Below are positions 62,515-64,000 of a DNA stretch of 64,000 nucleotides, piece by piece. This DNA comes from Rhodoferax sp. TS-BS-61-7 (GTDB lineage: Bacteria; Pseudomonadota; Gammaproteobacteria; Burkholderiales; Burkholderiaceae_C): the NCBI RefSeq assembly GCF_002943465.1, contig NZ_PTQY01000005.1:292521-356520 (forward strand), given 5' to 3'. Below the pieces are notes generated by a model, which saw only the letters and a program-made list of their open reading frames with translations, was not told the origin of the DNA and did no database searches. Numbering within the stretch: the stretch's first letter is position 1; every line of letters begins with the position of its first letter. A program made the position numbers and the translations under genes.

Positions 62515-62542
62515 CCCTGCGTGGCCTGGTGGCCGCGCAGGG
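62515..62542 (+). other. Strong RNA hairpin between dctP and aroQ
   Basis: Twelve-pair stem CCCTGCGTGGCC / GGCCGCGCAGGG (one G-U) with loop TGGT. A T-rich stretch (TTCTTTTGTTTT) follows after eight bases. It may protect the 3' end of dctP mRNA or act as a weak terminator. Confidence 0.6.
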
Positions 62543-62570
62543 CTGCTGATTCTTTTGTTTTCGAGGTTGT

Positions 62571-63026
62571 ATGAAAGTCCTGATGCTGCACGGCATTAAC
62601 CACAATATGTTCGGCAAGCGCGACCCCGCGCAGTACGGCACCATCACGCTGGACGAAATCAACGCCAGCCTGACTACGCTGGGCCGCGAGCTGGGTGCCG
62701 AGGTAGAGGCCTTTCAGACCAACAGCGAGAGCGCCATGTGTGAGCGTATCCACCAGGCGTTTACCGACGGTGTGGACGCGGTCCTCATCAACGCCGGTGC
62801 CTGGACGCATTACAGCTACGGCATCCGCGATGCCATTTCCATCCTGACCTGCCCGGTGGTGGAGCTGCACATGTCCAACATCCATGCGCGCGAAGAATTC
62901 CGCCACAAGTCGGTGTTTGCCGACATTGTCAAAGGCCAGATTGCCGGCTTTGGCGCGGACAGTTATTTGCTGGCCCTGCGCGCCGGTGTGAATGCGGCCA
63001 AGGCTGCCAAGGCCTCTCAACCATGA
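62571..63026 (+). CDS. aroQ: Type II 3-dehydroquinate dehydratase
   Basis: 151 residues. Catalytic Tyr22 (QYGTITLDEIN) and Arg17 present; INAGAWTHYSYGIRDA keeps the substrate His; VELHMSNIHAREEFRHKSVF supplies the other His and Arg. The normally conserved GPNLN is GINHN. It converts 3-dehydroquinate to 3-dehydroshikimate and, within a transport operon, probably serves quinate catabolism. Overlaps the next gene by ATGA. Confidence 0.9.
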   Translation: MKVLMLHGINHNMFGKRDPAQYGTITLDEINASLTTLGRELGAEVEAFQTNSESAMCERIHQAFTDGVDAVLINAGAWTHYSYGIRDAISILTCPVVELHMSNIHAREEFRHKSVFADIVKGQIAGFGADSYLLALRAGVNAAKAAKASQP

Positions 63027-63859
63027 TCATCAACGGCAACACCGAAGTCATTGCCCACATTGGCTTCCCCACGCACGCCTTCAAGGCGCCCATGATTTAC
63101 AACCCCTGGTTTGAAAAAGCCGGGGCCAATGTGGTGGTGGTGCCCATGGGCTGCCGAACACCCGACTACGCCACGTTTCTGCGCAGCGTGTTCACGCTCT
63201 CCAACATCCGCGGCGCGCTGATCACCATGCCGCACAAGGTGCCCACCACCGAGCTGGTGGACGAGTTGTCACCCACCGCCGCCATTGCCGGCGCCTGCAA
63301 CGCCGTGCGCCTGGGGCCCAACGGGCAGCTGCAAGGCGACATGTTTGATGGCGCCGGTTTTGTGCGCGGCGTGCTGCGCAAGGGCCTGAAATTGCAGGGC
63401 GCACGCGCCCTGGTGGTGGGCAGCGGTGGTGTGGGTTGCGCCATTGCGGCGTCCCTCGCTGCCGAAGGCCTGTCCGCACTGGCCGTGTTTGACGTGAACG
63501 CTGCCGCGGCCGACGGCCTGGCCGCCCGCCTGCGCCAGCACTACCCGCAGCTTGACGTCTTGACCGGCTCCACCGACCCCGTGGGTTTTGACCTGGTGGT
63601 GAACGCCACACCCCTGGGCATGAACGAGGGCGACGCCATGCCGCTGGATGTGTCGCGCCTCTCGCCCGACACCTTTGTGGGTGAAGTGGTCATGAAGACC
63701 GAGACCACGACCTTTCTGGCGGCGGCCATCGCGCGCGGCTGCAAGGTGCAGGTGGGTTCGGACATGCTGTTTGAGCAGATCCCCGCCTACCTGGAGTACT
63801 TCGGCCTGCCCAGCACCACGCCCGAGGAGCTGCGGGCCGTGGCCATGCTGCAGTACTAG
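63023..63859 (+). CDS. Quinate/shikimate dehydrogenase-family protein (AroE-like)
   Basis: 278 residues. The catalytic Lys appears in ALITMPHKVPTTE, the substrate-binding Asn/Asp region in ACNAVRLG and GDMFDGAGFVRGVLR (Asp of the usual NTDG), and the Rossmann glycine loop in VVGSGGVGCAIAASLA. N-terminal GNTEVIAHIGFPTHAFKAP differs from housekeeping AroE (usually IGxPxxHSxSP), indicating a catabolic paralogue (quinate or shikimate dehydrogenase). Coupled to aroQ. Confidence 0.88.
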   Translation: MIINGNTEVIAHIGFPTHAFKAPMIYNPWFEKAGANVVVVPMGCRTPDYATFLRSVFTLSNIRGALITMPHKVPTTELVDELSPTAAIAGACNAVRLGPNGQLQGDMFDGAGFVRGVLRKGLKLQGARALVVGSGGVGCAIAASLAAEGLSALAVFDVNAAAADGLAARLRQHYPQLDVLTGSTDPVGFDLVVNATPLGMNEGDAMPLDVSRLSPDTFVGEVVMKTETTTFLAAAIARGCKVQVGSDMLFEQIPAYLEYFGLPSTTPEELRAVAMLQY

Positions 63860-63977
63860 TTTTTAAGCCATATCTTGATTTCCAAATCGAATTGCGACAC
63901 CTCATGAGCGCATGACGAAGGGCTGAGGATGGAGTGAATTGGTTAGCCTTTTGGTTCCTACACCGACAGGTTTGCCA

Positions 63978-64000
63978 ATGACCCACAACCACCTCAGCCC
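63978..64000 (+). CDS. Start of a possible IS30-type transposase, cut by window end
   Basis: Only seven full codons are available (MTHNHLS). IS30-family transposases often begin in a similar way (M-x-Y/H-x-HLT/S). Nothing else can be checked inside the window; the call is speculative. Confidence 0.2.

Overview
The window is a GC-rich chromosomal segment that looks like Betaproteobacteria, order Burkholderiales, most likely family Comamonadaceae (a Rhodoferax-like organism). Reasons: the dispersed repeat with the core 'TAGCTGnTTGCGCAtAt...GGGCTAGAGGCC', which I associate with this family; a three-subunit pntAA-pntAB-pntB transhydrogenase; abundant TRAP and branched-chain-type ABC transporters; and a typical comamonad OmpA. 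I saw no rRNA, tRNA or CRISPR array. These calls come from reading motifs, without database searches.

Layout. (1) 1-1821: 3' part of an error-prone polymerase gene (dnaE2) with an odd GC-rich palindromic stretch at the window edge. (2) 1.8-16.3 kb: a divergent inositol-type catabolic island. The minus operon reads RpiR-type regulator, iolC fused to DUF2090, a beta-hydroxyacid dehydrogenase, two Tat-exported solute-binding proteins, livH and two SDR oxidoreductases. The plus operon reads livM, livG, livF, an odd third ATPase without a signature motif, and mmsA/iolA. Three RGAA-N6-TTYY boxes lie between them. (3) 16.4-19.3 kb: pntAA-pntAB-pntB. (4) 19.4-26.5 kb: chemoreceptor, glycine-zipper lipoprotein, a hybrid kinase / receiver-PAS / Crp-like operon, a BON lipoprotein and OmpA. 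(5) 26.6-32.8 kb: an orphan galactitol-type PTS EIIC, then GntR, class III aminotransferase and glutamine-synthetase-like genes, divergent from an MFS transporter across a perfect GntR-type palindrome. (6) 32.9-35.3 kb: an AT-richer islet of three poorly characterised genes. (7) 35.4-42.7 kb: a complete xylose operon xylF-xylH-xylG-xylR-xylB-xylA on the minus strand. (8) 42.9-55.7 kb: secreted or envelope proteins (FG-GAP/UnbV protein coupled to a vanadium-haloperoxidase-like protein, Tat intradiol dioxygenase, hemerythrin, a 1243-residue DUF748/AsmA-like protein, PaiB, pirin, sialidase-like protein, DODA-type dioxygenase). (9) 55.7-63.9 kb: two quinate/shikimate-type modules, an IclR-controlled dctP-aroQ pair and a TetR-linked dctQ-dctM-dctP-aroQ-aroE-like operon, separated by two small Cys-rich secreted proteins. 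(10) At the right edge, a possible start of an IS30-type transposase.

The genes describe an aerobic or facultative heterotroph specialised in plant-derived carbon: inositol-like polyols, xylose, and quinate/shikimate. Each catabolic block carries its own regulator and a recognisable palindromic site. The most unusual observations are the signature-less ABC ATPase encoded in a LIV-type operon with iolC and mmsA, the dispersed repeat inserted in frame inside the DUF748 gene and overlapping other genes' stop codons, and the duplicated dctP-aroQ modules, one of which lacks membrane subunits.
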